Positions 11,221 to 22,261 of a stretch of 64,000 nucleotides of DNA are shown here, one piece after another. Positions within the stretch are counted from its first letter, which is position 1. Each line of letters begins with the position of its first letter. The stretch lies in contig NC_133392.1 in assembly GCF_047511655.1 (NCBI RefSeq), positions 97,209,042 to 97,273,041 on the forward strand, given 5' to 3'. This DNA comes from Castor canadensis. Lineage: Eukaryota > Chordata > Mammalia > Rodentia > Castoridae. The notes under the pieces were generated by a model. That model was not told the origin of the DNA and did not search any database. It saw only the letters and a list, made by a program, of their open reading frames with translations. The translations under genes were made by a program, and so were the position numbers.

Positions 11221-11543
11221 GACACCTTCTCTCAGGTGATGTCATTATATGCAGTACTCTCCAAATCAAAAACTACCATATAGTCCCATAGCCATGATTT
11301 AGGAGTCCAAGAATCAAGGGATAGAAATCAAAATGGCTCCCTCCTGTCACTATTGTGTTTGTGGTCCATGAACAAAATTATGTTTTCCATTCCTTTGGCT
11401 CTGCTTGTTTGGACATCAGAGTTTTCAAAAGAAAAGCATTTCTATCAAATGACACCTCAATTGACGTCATTAAGGTGGAAGCAGAGATTGCCACATGACC
11501 ACTTTGGATTCTTCATGGTAGTGAACCAACAAAGAGTAAGCAT

Positions 11544-11738
11544 AGCCAGGCACTGGTGACTCACATCTGTAATCCTAGCTATTAAGAAGGCAGATAGCAG
11601 GAGGATCACAGTTCAAAGCCAGCCCAGGAAAATAGTTTGCAAGACCCTACTTCAAAAACTCCCATCATCAAAGGGCTGGCAGAGTGGCTCAAGGTGGAGG
11701 CTCTGAGTTCAAGCCAAAGTACTGAAAAAAAAAAAAAG
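11544..11738 (+). mobile_element. Composite SINE (B1-like + ID-like)
   Basis: 'gccaggcactggtgactcac' opens the 7SL/B1-like unit, 'gcaagaccctacttcaaaaa' closes it, then 'gggctggcagagtggctcaa' and 'gagttcaagcc' form the ID-like unit, then an A tail. No clear target duplication was found by eye. Confidence 0.85.
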
Positions 11739-11759
11739 AATGGACATAATTGAAATGAT

Positions 11760-12890
11760 TGATCCTGGCTTACCAAGAGAAATATGGCTCACTGCTACAC
11801 AATGGAATGGGAAGGAGTTCATTTGGAGTGCATCATAGTACTTTCAAATCCTGTGATTAATGTCAACAGAAAACTACAAGTCAATGCAGACAGGGTTACT
11901 AATGGCCCAGTCCCTTCAATTATGAAGATTTGGATCACCTCAATACATAAAGAACCATAGTCAGGGAAAGTTTATAAGCTATTTTTGTTTTTATTTTTCC
12001 ATTTCCCATTTCCCCAGTACTGAAATAAGATCTGTTAATGGTGATAAATTTTATGATTCAGTATTTAAGATAAAGGATGTCAGAGAATAGAATGATTCAT
12101 ATAGAAAAGGAATGAACATCATCCAAAGATGAATAAAGTGGGACTTGTGTATGCCATACTCTGCTAAATACAAAGTTAGCATGTTTTTGATTGTATGAAT
12201 AATGGCCTCATTGTGTTAACTAGAAAATGATTTTGCTATTGAACTTATATGGATGGTAACCATAATTAAAAGAAATGCTTATTAAGTGGCAAATTAATAA
12301 GTGGTACACTGTGTTGGTTTGTGCTATTGTCAATTTATTTAAACTACAATTGCATTCCCTAGAATCATCTTTCCAGTATGGTACAGAAAAGAGAACTTGT
12401 ACAAGAATTGGAAGTTGGAAGTAAAGTAGAACCCAATACTTTTAGAAGTTGATCACAGTCAAACACAGTGAGGCACAAATACAGAGGTTTCCCACTTGTA
12501 ACCCACCCTATCTGCTCCTCTTCCAGTTTGTCTTCCAAACTACTGACCCTGGTGGCCAAGAGCCACCCCAGGCCTAAGAGCAGAATCTTGACTTGGACAT
12601 ACAGAGGCAAGCATTTGCAGGAACCCTCTTAAGCACCCACTTTGAGATCCCGTTGTGACAGCTTATGTGTGTGGCCCTTGGATTCTCCTCTAAACTGTTA
12701 CTTCTCCACTCACTCCAAAGCTTCAGAAGTACTGCACAGTGACATTGCTATCTGGCTCTAACTCTCCCCTTCAGATCTTCATTCCTTAGCTTTCCTGCAC
12801 CTGTATAATATCTAATTCCTAAAATAAATCCCATATTCTTATAATATTCATAGTAGTTTGGCTTCCCTGATGAACTTTGCACCCTAACTT
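11760..12890 (+). mobile_element. Probable decayed ERVL-type remnant: internal scrap plus LTR
   Basis: 11785-11975 resembles the 3' internal part of a class III (ERVL-like) endogenous retrovirus, with many stops. 12310-12890 looks LTR-like: TGTG start, a terminal stretch with an AATAAA signal at about 12822, and a 'ggcttccctgatgaac' end like the MLT2-type LTR end. An internal part followed by an LTR on the same strand is the expected order. The sequence is very decayed and 11980-12300 shows nothing recognisable, so this may be two unrelated remnants. Confidence 0.35.
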
Positions 12891-14559
12891 ATCCTGTTTA
12901 CAGTCACAAGGTCCTAATTGCTCACAATTTCTAATTCTAGGAATTATTTGTGGGGGTAAGCAATATGTCTTTCTATAGCTATAAATCAGCTAGTCCAGAT
13001 TTGTGGTCTGCAAGCATACTTAAAAACACTTAAAAAGCAATATGTATAAGTTTTCACATTTCCCTCCACTGCCATAAGAAGATATCCCCTCAACCCACAA
13101 TTACCTTTTGGGAGATAATGGATTTTTGGCCAGTACCTTATGTTACTAAATGACTCATATCTAGAATGTCATATGAAGTAAATGTGAACAGACTGTTTTA
13201 TTGACTTGTTAAAATTCCATCTTGGGGACTTAGTTTGGTTCACTTGATTTAACTCTTCTATGTTTAGGTGCATCTCTGTAAGTGTCCCTCTAAAAGAGTT
13301 TAACAGTCAATTAGTCCTGATGCAAGTATAAATTTTATCAGCCTTATTTTAAGTACCAGCTAGTGGTGACAGTGTCACCTGAGGAATGAGATAATGACAA
13401 TAGATGTTTTGCATCTTGTACTTGACATTTTCAAGTGCTGAAATGCAAACTAATTTCTGAAGGCCTCTAAATTAACTTACAAGTTGGTAACAGTTCTCAC
13501 AACTTGGAATAAATACTCATTAGCTGTGAGGGTGCTTATTTGGTTTTGTCTCATTTACTTAAAAATAATTTCATGAACTTGAAAACATGAATATTAATAG
13601 CTGAGAAACATTGACACAAAATTTCTTTTAATTAGCTCTGACATGAGTAATAGATGTTGCCATGCCCCCATAACTCAAAATGCTGAAATTTCTTTCTCTT
13701 CTTGAGATTTTAAGAAAGCTAAAGTAAGAAGCAAACATGGTTGGCTTTAATTCTTCTGGCATTCAGGAGAAATGATGCAACAATGCATCTGAAAGATGTG
13801 GTTGGAAAGAGGGTATCAACTGATCAGTTCGAACAAGTTAGATTCACTTTATGAATGATATTTTTATATTTAGAGCAAAGCCATGTACAACTTCAGGATG
13901 ACCTTGAGTAAAGTTTTCATATCTCCATTCAATCTGTACAGAAGGCAGGTAGATCTTGGAAAATGACAATGGACTTACTCAGCTCATGACTTCAAATTCA
14001 ATTGCTTTTCTAGATAGTGGTTCTTTCTTGGAGCAAATCAATACATCCTCTGGTGTGCAGTTACTGATCTGTCAACTTTCTATCCTCTATAATTATTAGT
14101 AAATACTATGAAAAGCAATTTCCTTTTGGTTGGCAAAACCAGCAATACACCTTCACAACCTCAACTTGAAAAGAAACACTACTGGAAAAATCTGTAACAG
14201 GAAGATTTGGGGGTATGCTGCTGAAGTCTTCAAATATGAATATGCATGTCCTCTGTGAATGCTCACAAAAAGCAAACTCAACAGAAGAGAATCTTAATAA
14301 TTAAATGAACAGGGTGAACCATTCTGTGAATCTCAAACTATATTTTTCCACAATGGGCAAATAAAGAGATAGAGATATCTTTTTGTTCAGTGCTTATACA
14401 AAATTTTCCTCATCAGTATTGTCTGATATGTCAGTATTATAATTTAAAAAAAAACTTATTTCTTACATTTCATTTCCAACTTCTCTTGTCTTTGTTATAT
14501 CTTCTGGTTTGTTTGTTTGTTTGCTCTGTTTTCCACATTCTTGAATTGAATGCTAATAG
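12891..14559. other. Anonymous AT-rich sequence
   Basis: No convincing open frame, RNA gene or repeat was recognised over about 1.7 kb. A short (GTTT)n run occurs at 14505-14524. It may hold very old repeats below what can be seen by eye. Confidence 0.5.
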
Positions 14560-14930
14560 TGTCTTTTTTTAACCTTGTATTCTCTGGTGTTTTTATTCAA
14601 AGCTATAAATTTCCCACAAAGTTATTACTTCATTAATATGTGGGCCTATCAAATATTGACATGCAGGTTTTTCATTATTAATGAGTTTTAAGAATTTTTT
14701 AATTTCCTCCAGGCTGGAGGTATGGCTCAGCTGATATACCATCTGCCTAGCAAGTGCCATGACCTGAGTTCAGACTCCAGGACTGCCAAAAAAACTCTTA
14801 ATTTACTCTATGGTTTCCCTTTTAATCCAGGAGTTATTTTATAATATGCTATGTCATTTACAAAGGGTGTGGGGATTTTGGCGTTGTCTTTTTTAGCTAT
14901 TTTTAGTGACTTCTAATTAACATGAGATCA
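14560..14930 (-). mobile_element. Old antisense L1 ORF2 fragment split by an ID SINE
   Basis: Antisense sequence of the ORF2 endonuclease-to-linker region before 14709 and after 14798; the two halves join across the SINE. It is clearly more diverged than the L1 5' fragment that abuts it at about 14945. Confidence 0.6.
14710..14797 (+). mobile_element. ID-type SINE with 11-bp TSD
   Basis: 'ggctggaggtatggctcag' (A box) and 'gagttcagactcc' (B box) mark a tRNA-derived ID-like SINE. Target duplications TTAATTTCCTC (14699-14709) and TTAATTTACTC (14798-14808) differ by one base. Confidence 0.88.
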
Positions 14931-14944
14931 AAGAATATAGCTAC

Positions 14945-15815
14945 TGTTATTAATTTAACATTTATTAAAACTTCTTGGAATTCCTTGAGTGTCTCCTGTA
15001 TGTTTTGGTTGACCATGTCTAGTAACATCTCAATGAAATTCTCATTGATTACTTGCAGAATTTCTTCTTTCAAACTGTTCTTGTGGGCTTCATTGGGTTC
15101 CTTTGTATAGTTTATCTTTGTTTTGTTGGAGTCTGGATCTGGATATCTGTTTTCTTCATTTCCCTCTGAATCCTGTACTAATTTATTTTGGGGGGGAGAA
15201 TAGTTTCCATCCTCTTTTTGTCTTCCCATCATTCCACTTGGTACTGTTTCTGTCCCTGGTCTATGTGTGATTTATATTAGCTAACTTACAAATTAACAAA
15301 ACCAAGAAAAAAGAGAAAAAATGGAGAACCAAAGAAATCAACAGGGAGAGATGGTGGACATTCAAACAGCAAACAAGACAAACAAACACTTAAAGAAAAG
15401 AAAGAAGAAAAAAAAATCCCCGGTTCAGGAATAGTAGAATTTCAGTCTTAGTAGTTCTGACGTTACTCCTTTAGCATCCAGTCCTGTTTGTCTGCATCTC
15501 CTAGGCAGGATGGAGCCAGTATCTGGTGGTGCTGGAGCCCTCTTGTGGTGGGCAGCCACCGGTGTGCCAGCAGGCCAGTGGGGGACAGTCTGGTGGGCAG
15601 CAGCCTCACAGTCCTGTGGGGTGGCAGTCTGGCAAGCTGATGGGCGAGTGGCAGTCCTCCTGTTCTTTCAGAGTATCATGAAGTGGAGAAGGCTTCCATG
15701 AGCTAGGGGTACAGGGTGCTGAAGTTTCAGCTCTCCCTGGTGCTTTACCTCAGCAAAGTGAGTCTCCATCTCAGCAAGGTCCATGATTCTTGGAGCTCAT
15801 GCAGTCTGGGTCTGT
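14945..15815 (-). mobile_element. L1-g: L1 fragment with 5'UTR and ORF1 N-terminus only
   Basis: Read on the minus strand: 5'UTR (15815 to about 15233), then the ORF1 start (MMGRQKEDGNYSPPQNK at 15232) through about 85 codons to the QETLKEFQE region, then loss of L1 homology at about 14960. It has no ORF1 C-terminus, ORF2 or 3'UTR. Compared with L1-c it lacks the extreme 5' 30-40 bases. Keeping the 5' part and losing the 3' part is the reverse of ordinary L1 truncation. Confidence 0.8.
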
Positions 15816-15978
15816 CTTATTAAAACTTCTTCATGGCCTAATACAAAATACATTTTTGTAACAATTCTTGATTGCTCAAGAATAGATACACTATTGCTCA
15901 TTACATATGTAGTGTTGAAGGGCCGGCATCTGAGAAACATCTCCACCCTTGAGCAATAAAAAAAGCTATAAAAACCCA
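15816..15978. other. Short non-L1 spacer with a 10-bp inverted repeat
   Basis: Separates L1-g from the L1-a-like patch. It carries ATTGCTCAAG at 15871-15880 and its exact complement at 15948-15957, with a 67-base loop. It is not recognised as any repeat family. Confidence 0.4.
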
Positions 15979-16322
15979 ATTTCGTTCTTCTTCATGGCTG
16001 CATAGAATTCCATTGTGTATAGATACCACATTTTCTTAATCCATTCGTAAGTGGTGGGGCATCTTGGCTGTTTCCATAACTTGGCTTTTGTGAATAGTGC
16101 CACAATAAACATGGGTGTGCAGGTGCCTCTGGAGTAACCTGTGTCACAGTCTTTTGGGTATATCCCCAAGAGTGGTATTATTGGATCAAATGGTAGATCC
16201 ATGTCTAGCTTTTTAAGTAGCCTCCAAATTTTTTTCCAGAGTGGTTGTACTAGTCTACATTCCCACCAACAGTGTAAGAGGGTTCTTTTTTCCCTGCATC
16301 CTCACCAACACCTGTTGGTGGT
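15979..16322 (-). mobile_element. Inverted patch nearly identical to L1-a ORF2 3' part
   Basis: On the minus strand this matches L1-a about 5180-5525. By eye there is a single mismatch over the stretch equivalent to 5222-5525, including L1-a wording that differs from L1-f (PIIPLLG where L1-f has PAIPLLG). It lacks the extra G that L1-a carries near 5210. It ends abruptly inside ORF2 at both sides, with no 3'UTR or A tail. The next L1 sequence (L1-c, from 16329) resumes about 560 bp further upstream in ORF2 and is far more diverged. Confidence 0.85.
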
Positions 16323-16328
16323 GGTGTT

Positions 16329-19222
16329 CAGCAACATTTCTTGAAGAGGTTATATTTCTCCATTATATGGGAAACATTTTAGTAACTAATGGTGCTCTGC
16401 TCTCCTGGACAGGTTTGTGGGGCTCCACTCAAGGTGTTTAAGCTCAGGCTCTTCTTGAGGGCATGGACAGTCAGGGTCTCACTCCATTATATGCTTGAGT
16501 GCCTTTGTCAAAAATGAGGTGGGCATAGTTGCATGGATTCATATCTGGATCTTTGATTCTGCTTCATTTATCTTAATGTCTGTTTTTTTGTGCTAGTACC
16601 ATGCTGTTTTTATTGGTATAACTCTGCAAGATAGTTTGAAGTCAGGTACTGTGATACCTCCAGCATTGCTCTTTTTGTTCAGTATTTGACTTGGCTATTT
16701 ATGGTCTTTTGTGCTTCCAAATGAACTTTAGCATTGACTTTCCAATCTGTGTGATGAATTTCATTGCAATTTTGATGGGGATTGCATTGAGCATGTAGAT
16801 TGCTTTTGTTAATACAGCCATTTTCACAATATTGATTCTGCCAGTCTTTCCATCTTCTGTAGTCATCTTTGATTGCTTTCTTCAATGGTTTTTAGTTTTC
16901 ATTATAGAGGCCTTTCTCTTTCTTTGTTAAGTTTATACTTCAGTATTTTTTGAGACTATCATAAATAGAATTTTCTCCTATATTCTCCTTAGTTTGTTAA
17001 TTGTTGCTTTATAGAAAGGCTACTAATTTTTGGTTTTGTATCCTGGTACATTGCTGAAGCCATTTATGATATCTAAGAGTATTTTGGTAGAGTTTTGTGA
17101 GTCTTTTGGGTATAAGATCATGTCATCTGCAAATAGGGATACCTTGACTTCTTCCTTTTCTATTTGAATTCCTTTTATCTATTCTTCCTGTCTTATTGTT
17201 CTACCTAGGAATTCCAAGACTATGTTGAATAAGAGAGGAGAGAGTAGACACCCTTGTCTCATTCCTGACTTTACAGGAAAAGGTTTCAGTTTTTCCCCAT
17301 TTACAATGATGTTAGCTATACGCTTGTCATATATAGCTTTTATTACCTTGAGGTACACTTCTTCTATCACTAGTTTCATCAGAGCTTTTATCATGAAAGA
17401 ATGTTGAATTTTGTCAAAGGCTTTTCCTGCATCTATTGAAATGATCATGTGGTTTTTGTCTTTGCTTTTGTTAATATTCTGTAATACATTTAATGATTTA
17501 CATATGTTGAACCATCCTTGCATCCCTAGGATGAAAACAACTTGATCATTGTATATGATTTTTTGATATGTGGTTGTACTTGATTTGCCAGTATTTAATT
17601 GAGAATTTTTGCATCTAATTTCATTAAAAAAATTTGCCTATAATTCTCTTTGTTGTTCTTGTACACTTGTCCAGTTTGGGGATATGTGTAATATTGGCAT
17701 CATAGAATGATTTGGGCAATGTTCTTTCCCTTTCTATTTCATGGAAAAGTTTAAGGAGTGTACTGGTATTAGTTCCTCTTTAAAGGTTTGATGGAATCAG
17801 CAGCGAATCTGTTAGGTCCTGGACTTTTCTTTTTTGGGAGACTTTATATGGCTGCTTCAATTTTATTGCTTATTATAGATCTATTTAGGTGATTTTTACC
17901 CTCTTGGTACATTTTGGTTTGTCATGTATGTCTAGAAATGTAACCATTTCTTCCAGATTTTCAAATTTATTTGAATACTGGGTTTTTTTAATAATCCCTA
18001 ATGATTCCTTAGATTTCCTTGGTGGTTGCTGTGAAATACCCTTTTTGGTTTCTAATTTTGTTAATTTGGGTCTTTCCCTCCTCATTTTAGTCAGATTTGC
18101 TAGGGGTTTATCAATCTTATTTATCTTTTCAAAAGCCAACTTTTTGTTTCATTGATTCTTTGTATGGTTTTTTTGATTATTTATTTCTATTTCATTAATT
18201 TTGGCCCTTATTTTTATTATTTCCTCTCCTCCTGCTTGTTTTGGGTTTTGCTTGTTCTTATTTTTCTAGGAGTTTAAGATTTAGCATTAGGTCATTGATT
18301 TGAGGTCTTTCTGTCCTTTTATTATATGCACTCATGACTATAAACTTTCCTTTTTGGACTGCCTTTGCTGTGTCTTATATGTTCTGGTAGGTCGTGTTTT
18401 CATTTTCATTAACTTCCAGGAACCTTTTAATTTCCTCTTTTATATCATCAATGACCCACTGATATTTGAGCAATGTGTTGTTCAGATTCCAATTGTCCAC
18501 ATATTTTCTGCTGTTGTTTTTGTTGCTGAGTTCTAGTTTTAATGCATTGTGATCAGATGGAATGCATGGGATTATTTCTATTTTCTTATATTTGCTGAGG
18601 CTGGCTTTGTGACCTAAGATGTGATAAATTCTGGAGAAGGTTCCATGGGCTGTTGAGAAGAACGTATATTGTGTGAAATTTGTATGAAATATTCTGTAGA
18701 CATCATCCTTGTCCATTTGCTCTATGATGTGATTTAGTTCTAGAATTTCTTTATTGATTTTTTGTTTGGATGACCTATCTATTGGTGATAGGTGACTATT
18801 AAAGTCTCTCACACCACTGTGTTGGATTCTATATACACTTTTATGTCCTTCAAAGTATGTTTGATTAAATCGGGTGCATATAGGTTGATAATTATTATTA
18901 TCTTTTGGTGTATTTCTCCTTTTATTAGTATGGAGTATCCTTCTTTATCTTATTTGATCAGTATAAATTTGAAGTCTACTTTGTCTGAGATAAGTATTGC
19001 TACTCTTGCCTGTTTCTGGGGGCCATTGGCTTGGTAAATCTTCTTCCAGCCTTTCACCCTAAGCCACTACTTGTTTCTGTCAATGAGATGGGTCCCCTGT
19101 AGGCAGCAGATTGTTGGATTTTCCTTTTTAATCCAGTTTGCCAAATGGTATCTTTTGATGGGGGAGTTAAGTCTATTAACATTCAGTGTTAATATTGATA
19201 GGTATGTGATTATTCCTGTCGT
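16329..19222 (-). pseudogene. L1-c ORF2, degenerate and 3'-truncated
   Basis: Endonuclease and RT segments are recognisable in scattered frames: 18375-18812 carries RDFNSHLSPIDRSS and SDHNALKLE; 17179-17523 carries [15 protein letters not shown] and [11 protein letters not shown]. The start codon is ACG in place of ATG (19220-19222). Many stops and indels are present. The frame is also broken by the 112-bp insertion at 16370. Confidence 0.88.
16370..16481. repeat. 112-bp insertion with 12-bp TSD, copied from L1 5'UTR sequence
   Basis: Interrupts L1-c ORF2. The 12-bp target CTCCATTATATG occurs on both sides (16358-16369 and 16482-16493). Inside, 16380-16480 is identical base for base and in the same orientation to 23600-23700, which lies in the 5'UTR of another antisense L1. 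The first 10 bases (ggaaacattt) have no match there. There is no A tail. Confidence 0.9.
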
Positions 19223-19279
19223 TTAGTTGTTTTTGTTGTTTAAGGGTTTGATTGTGTGCAACTAAATCAATGTTACTCT

Positions 19280-20440
19280 CTACTTTCTTTTCTTTTCTTC
19301 TCCTGTGGTTTGGTGCTGCCTGTCCTCTTATTGTTGTTTGGTTTCATTTTCTGTGTGCAGAATTCCTTGGAGAATCTTTTGTAGTGGTGGCTTGGTGGAC
19401 ATTTTTTTTAGTTTCTGCTTATTGTGGAAGACTTTTATTGCTCCATCTATTTTGAATGATAGTTTTTCTAGGTAGAATATTCTAAGGTTGAAGTTATTTT
19501 CATTCAGTGCCCAGAATACCTCACTCCATGTCTTTCTTGCTTTTATGGTTTCTGTTGAGTTTTCTGCTGTGATTTTGATGGGTTTACCTTTGTATGTTAT
19601 TTGGTTTTTTCTCTCTTACAGCCTTCAATATTCTTTTTCTATTCTCTGTGCTTGTTGTTTTAATGATAATATGTCATGGGGAAGTTCTATTTTGGTCAAG
19701 TCTGTTTGGTGTCCTGGAGGCTTCCTGTACCTGGATGGGCATAACTTTCTCTAGATTTGGGAAATTTTCTGTTATTACTTTATTGAATATATTATAAATC
19801 CCTTTTGCTTGCACCACTTCTCCTTCTTCAATGCCCATGATTCACAGGTTTGGTCTTCTGAAGGAGTCAGTGAATTCTTGCAAATTCCTTCATAGAACTT
19901 AGTCATTTGACTAGTAGCTCTTCTTCCATTTTATCTTCTATTTCTAAGATTCTATCTTCTGCTTGTTCTAGTCTGCTGGACTGGCCTTCCATTGTGTTTT
20001 GTGTTTCTGTTTCCCTCTTTTTTCTGAGGTTTTCCATATCATGGATCACTTCCTCTCTAATATTGTCTATTTTCATCTTTAATTCATTTATCTCTCTATT
20101 TATAGCATTCTCCTTTTCACTTTAGGGCTTCTATGAGTTCATTTATTTGTTTCTGTATCTTCTCATATTCTTTATTTTTGGTGTCTTGAAATGTCTTGAG
20201 TGCCTTTTGTATGTTTTGGCTATCCATGTCTAGTATCATCTCCATGAAATTCTCAGTGATTACTTGCAGGATTTCTTCTTGGAGGTTGTTCTTGTGGGCA
20301 TAATTAGGTTCCTTGGTGTCATTTATCTTTGTTTTGTTGGAGTCCAGAACTGGGTATCCATTTTCTTCATTTCCCTCTGAATCCTGCATCTAATTATTTT
20401 GAGGGGGAGAATAGTTTCCATCCCTTTTTCTTCTTCCCAT
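19280..20440 (-). pseudogene. L1-c ORF1, degenerate
   Basis: ORF1p homologue on the minus strand. The MGRRKKDG-like start is at about 20440. A 90-codon open stretch at 20117-20389 includes QDSEGNEENGYP and the coiled-coil start. The C-terminal KPIKITAE-like region lies near 19560-19600 and the stop near 19280. Several frameshifts separate the parts. Confidence 0.85.
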
Positions 20441-22261
20441 CACTCTACTTGACACTGTGAAACTGAGTTCTTGATAGGCTAGTTGGTGGTTTCAGTCATC
20501 TGTTTTCTTTTCCTTGATTTAATTTTATTTTGTGGCTGTATTGAGTTTTTAGCTAAGTGTGTGTGTGCTATTTCTGTCCCTGGTCTGGGTGTAATTTACT
20601 ATTAACTAATTCACAAATTTAATACCCAACCAGTAGTTCATGTGTTATATAGAAGATCCTCTGGTGGTAATATCTATAAGCAGTGGGAGTTGGGGGAGTT
20701 AATGTTTATAATGCTAGCTATAGAAATTTGGGGAGTTGGATAGGGTGGCACTAAAGGTGGAAATGGGAAGTGGGGTGGGTGAGTGGGAAATGCAGTGTGT
20801 GGGCTGCTGTTTTTGTGGTCCTTGTTTGTGTTTGGGTATATTTCTGTTGTTGTAGAAGAGGGTGTTTGTGTTAGGAATTGCAGGGGCTTCAGGTTGTATA
20901 AAGTTGTTATAGTAGGTTGTTCAGTGGGTAATGAGTGTGAAAGAGGAAAGAATAGTCTGGCAACAGTTTAGGGGAGAATGGGAGGGGGAGGTAAGGGCTG
21001 GGGAAAGAGAGTGGTGAGAGGAGCAGAATAAGTTGTGGAATATGGGAGTAATGGGTTTCAGCACAGGAGAAGAATGGAAAGTGAAGGGGGTGAGAGTAGG
21101 GATGAGGGGATTATGATGGTTAAGTTGATGGTATAGAAAGAGAAAAGAAAAAAAAGGATGATAGGAGTAAAACTAAAAATAGAAAATCCAAAATAATAAA
21201 AGTAACAAAACAACAACAAAAAGAAATCAACTGGTAGATATGAACAAACAAGAAACAAAACAAACAAACAAACATACAAAAACTCCAGGTTCAGGAACAA
21301 TAGAATTTCAGTCTTAGTTTAAGTTCTGGTGTTACTCCTCCATCCAGTCCTGGTGTTGGTATTTAAGAGGAAGCTCTGTCATAGTCTTGCCAGGTGGTTG
21401 GCTTGTGGGTTGTGTTTTTTACTTCTGTCTTTCAGCTGCAGCTCCTTGGTCAGCTCCTCAGTCAGCTCCTCCTTCAGTGAGGTGTGGCAGTTTAAGTTTG
21501 CATGCTGTCCTCAGGTTCAGGAGATCAGTTCTGTAGTCCACCAGCTGTCCTGCTTTGGAGGTGGCTCTTCACTGTACTTGTTTACTGCGGGCTTGTTTCT
21601 TTGCCTTGCCCCCTTTCTCTGGGGCAAGATCAGTGATCCATCAACCAGTCCCCTGCTGTCAGTGTGTTGTGATTGTTTACTGTTTGTTTTTCAATTTTGC
21701 AGCACCATTTGACTTTGGATGTTCACTGGCTCAGGAGATGAGCTTTGTGGTCTTCTATCTTCTCTACTTCAGGCAGTGGCTTATAACCTGCCCACTGTCG
21801 GCCTTGCTGCCTTTCCAGCCATTTGTTTACTGATAGTTCATGTGGAGATTAGCTCCTTGCCCCTCCCCCCTTCTCCGATGCACTTTCAGCATTCCCGCCC
21901 CTTCTGTTGTGTGCTAGTTTTCAGTTCGTTGTTTACTGTTCAATTTTGTTTTGTTTTTTTTTTGTGGGGGGGGTCAGTCTGCCCAGGGGGCAATGCTGTG
22001 TGAAACTTGGCACTCACCTGTTTGGTCTGCCAAATGTCTCCCAAGCAGGTTTGGAGCCAGCAGTGACAGTGGCAACAGTCCTCCTGTTTTCTCAGTGTAA
22101 CCTCGTGTGAAGCTTTCTACCAGCTAGGGGGTCAGGGTGTCAAAGTTTTGATTCTCCTTGGTGGTTTATTTCCACCAAGTGTGGTTACAGCATCTCAGCA
22201 AGGTTCTTGAGTCACAGAGATCATGCTGTTTGTTTCTGCACCCTAGTTGCCATCTTGGATC
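20441..22261 (-). other. L1-c 5'UTR
   Basis: Region between the ORF1 start and the conserved 'ccaagatgg' 5' terminus. It holds purine-rich stretches (antisense of 20960-21280) and, toward the 5' end, GC-richer sequence. The equivalent of an L1 promoter is expected here, but no individual site can be assigned. Confidence 0.75.

Larger units (their letters stand above)
16329..22261 (-). mobile_element. L1-c: long antisense L1 lacking its 3' end
   Basis: Minus-strand L1 with intact 5' extremity (complement of 'ccaagatggcaactag' near 22240-22261), a 5'UTR of about 1.8 kb (20441-22261), ORF1 (about 19280-20440) and ORF2 from 19222 down to 16329, where it stops in the region before the last 200 or so codons. 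The 3'UTR and A tail are absent. The ORF2 sequence is clearly more diverged from L1-a than L1-f is. Confidence 0.9.

Noticed and set aside
15871..15957. 10-bp inverted repeat as a terminator or transposon end
   Set aside because: Loop of 67 bases, no target duplication and no associated element; likely chance.
21329..22110. Four overlapping + strand frames of 67-127 codons
   Set aside because: They lie antisense to the L1-c 5'UTR, overlap each other in different frames and have no domain.
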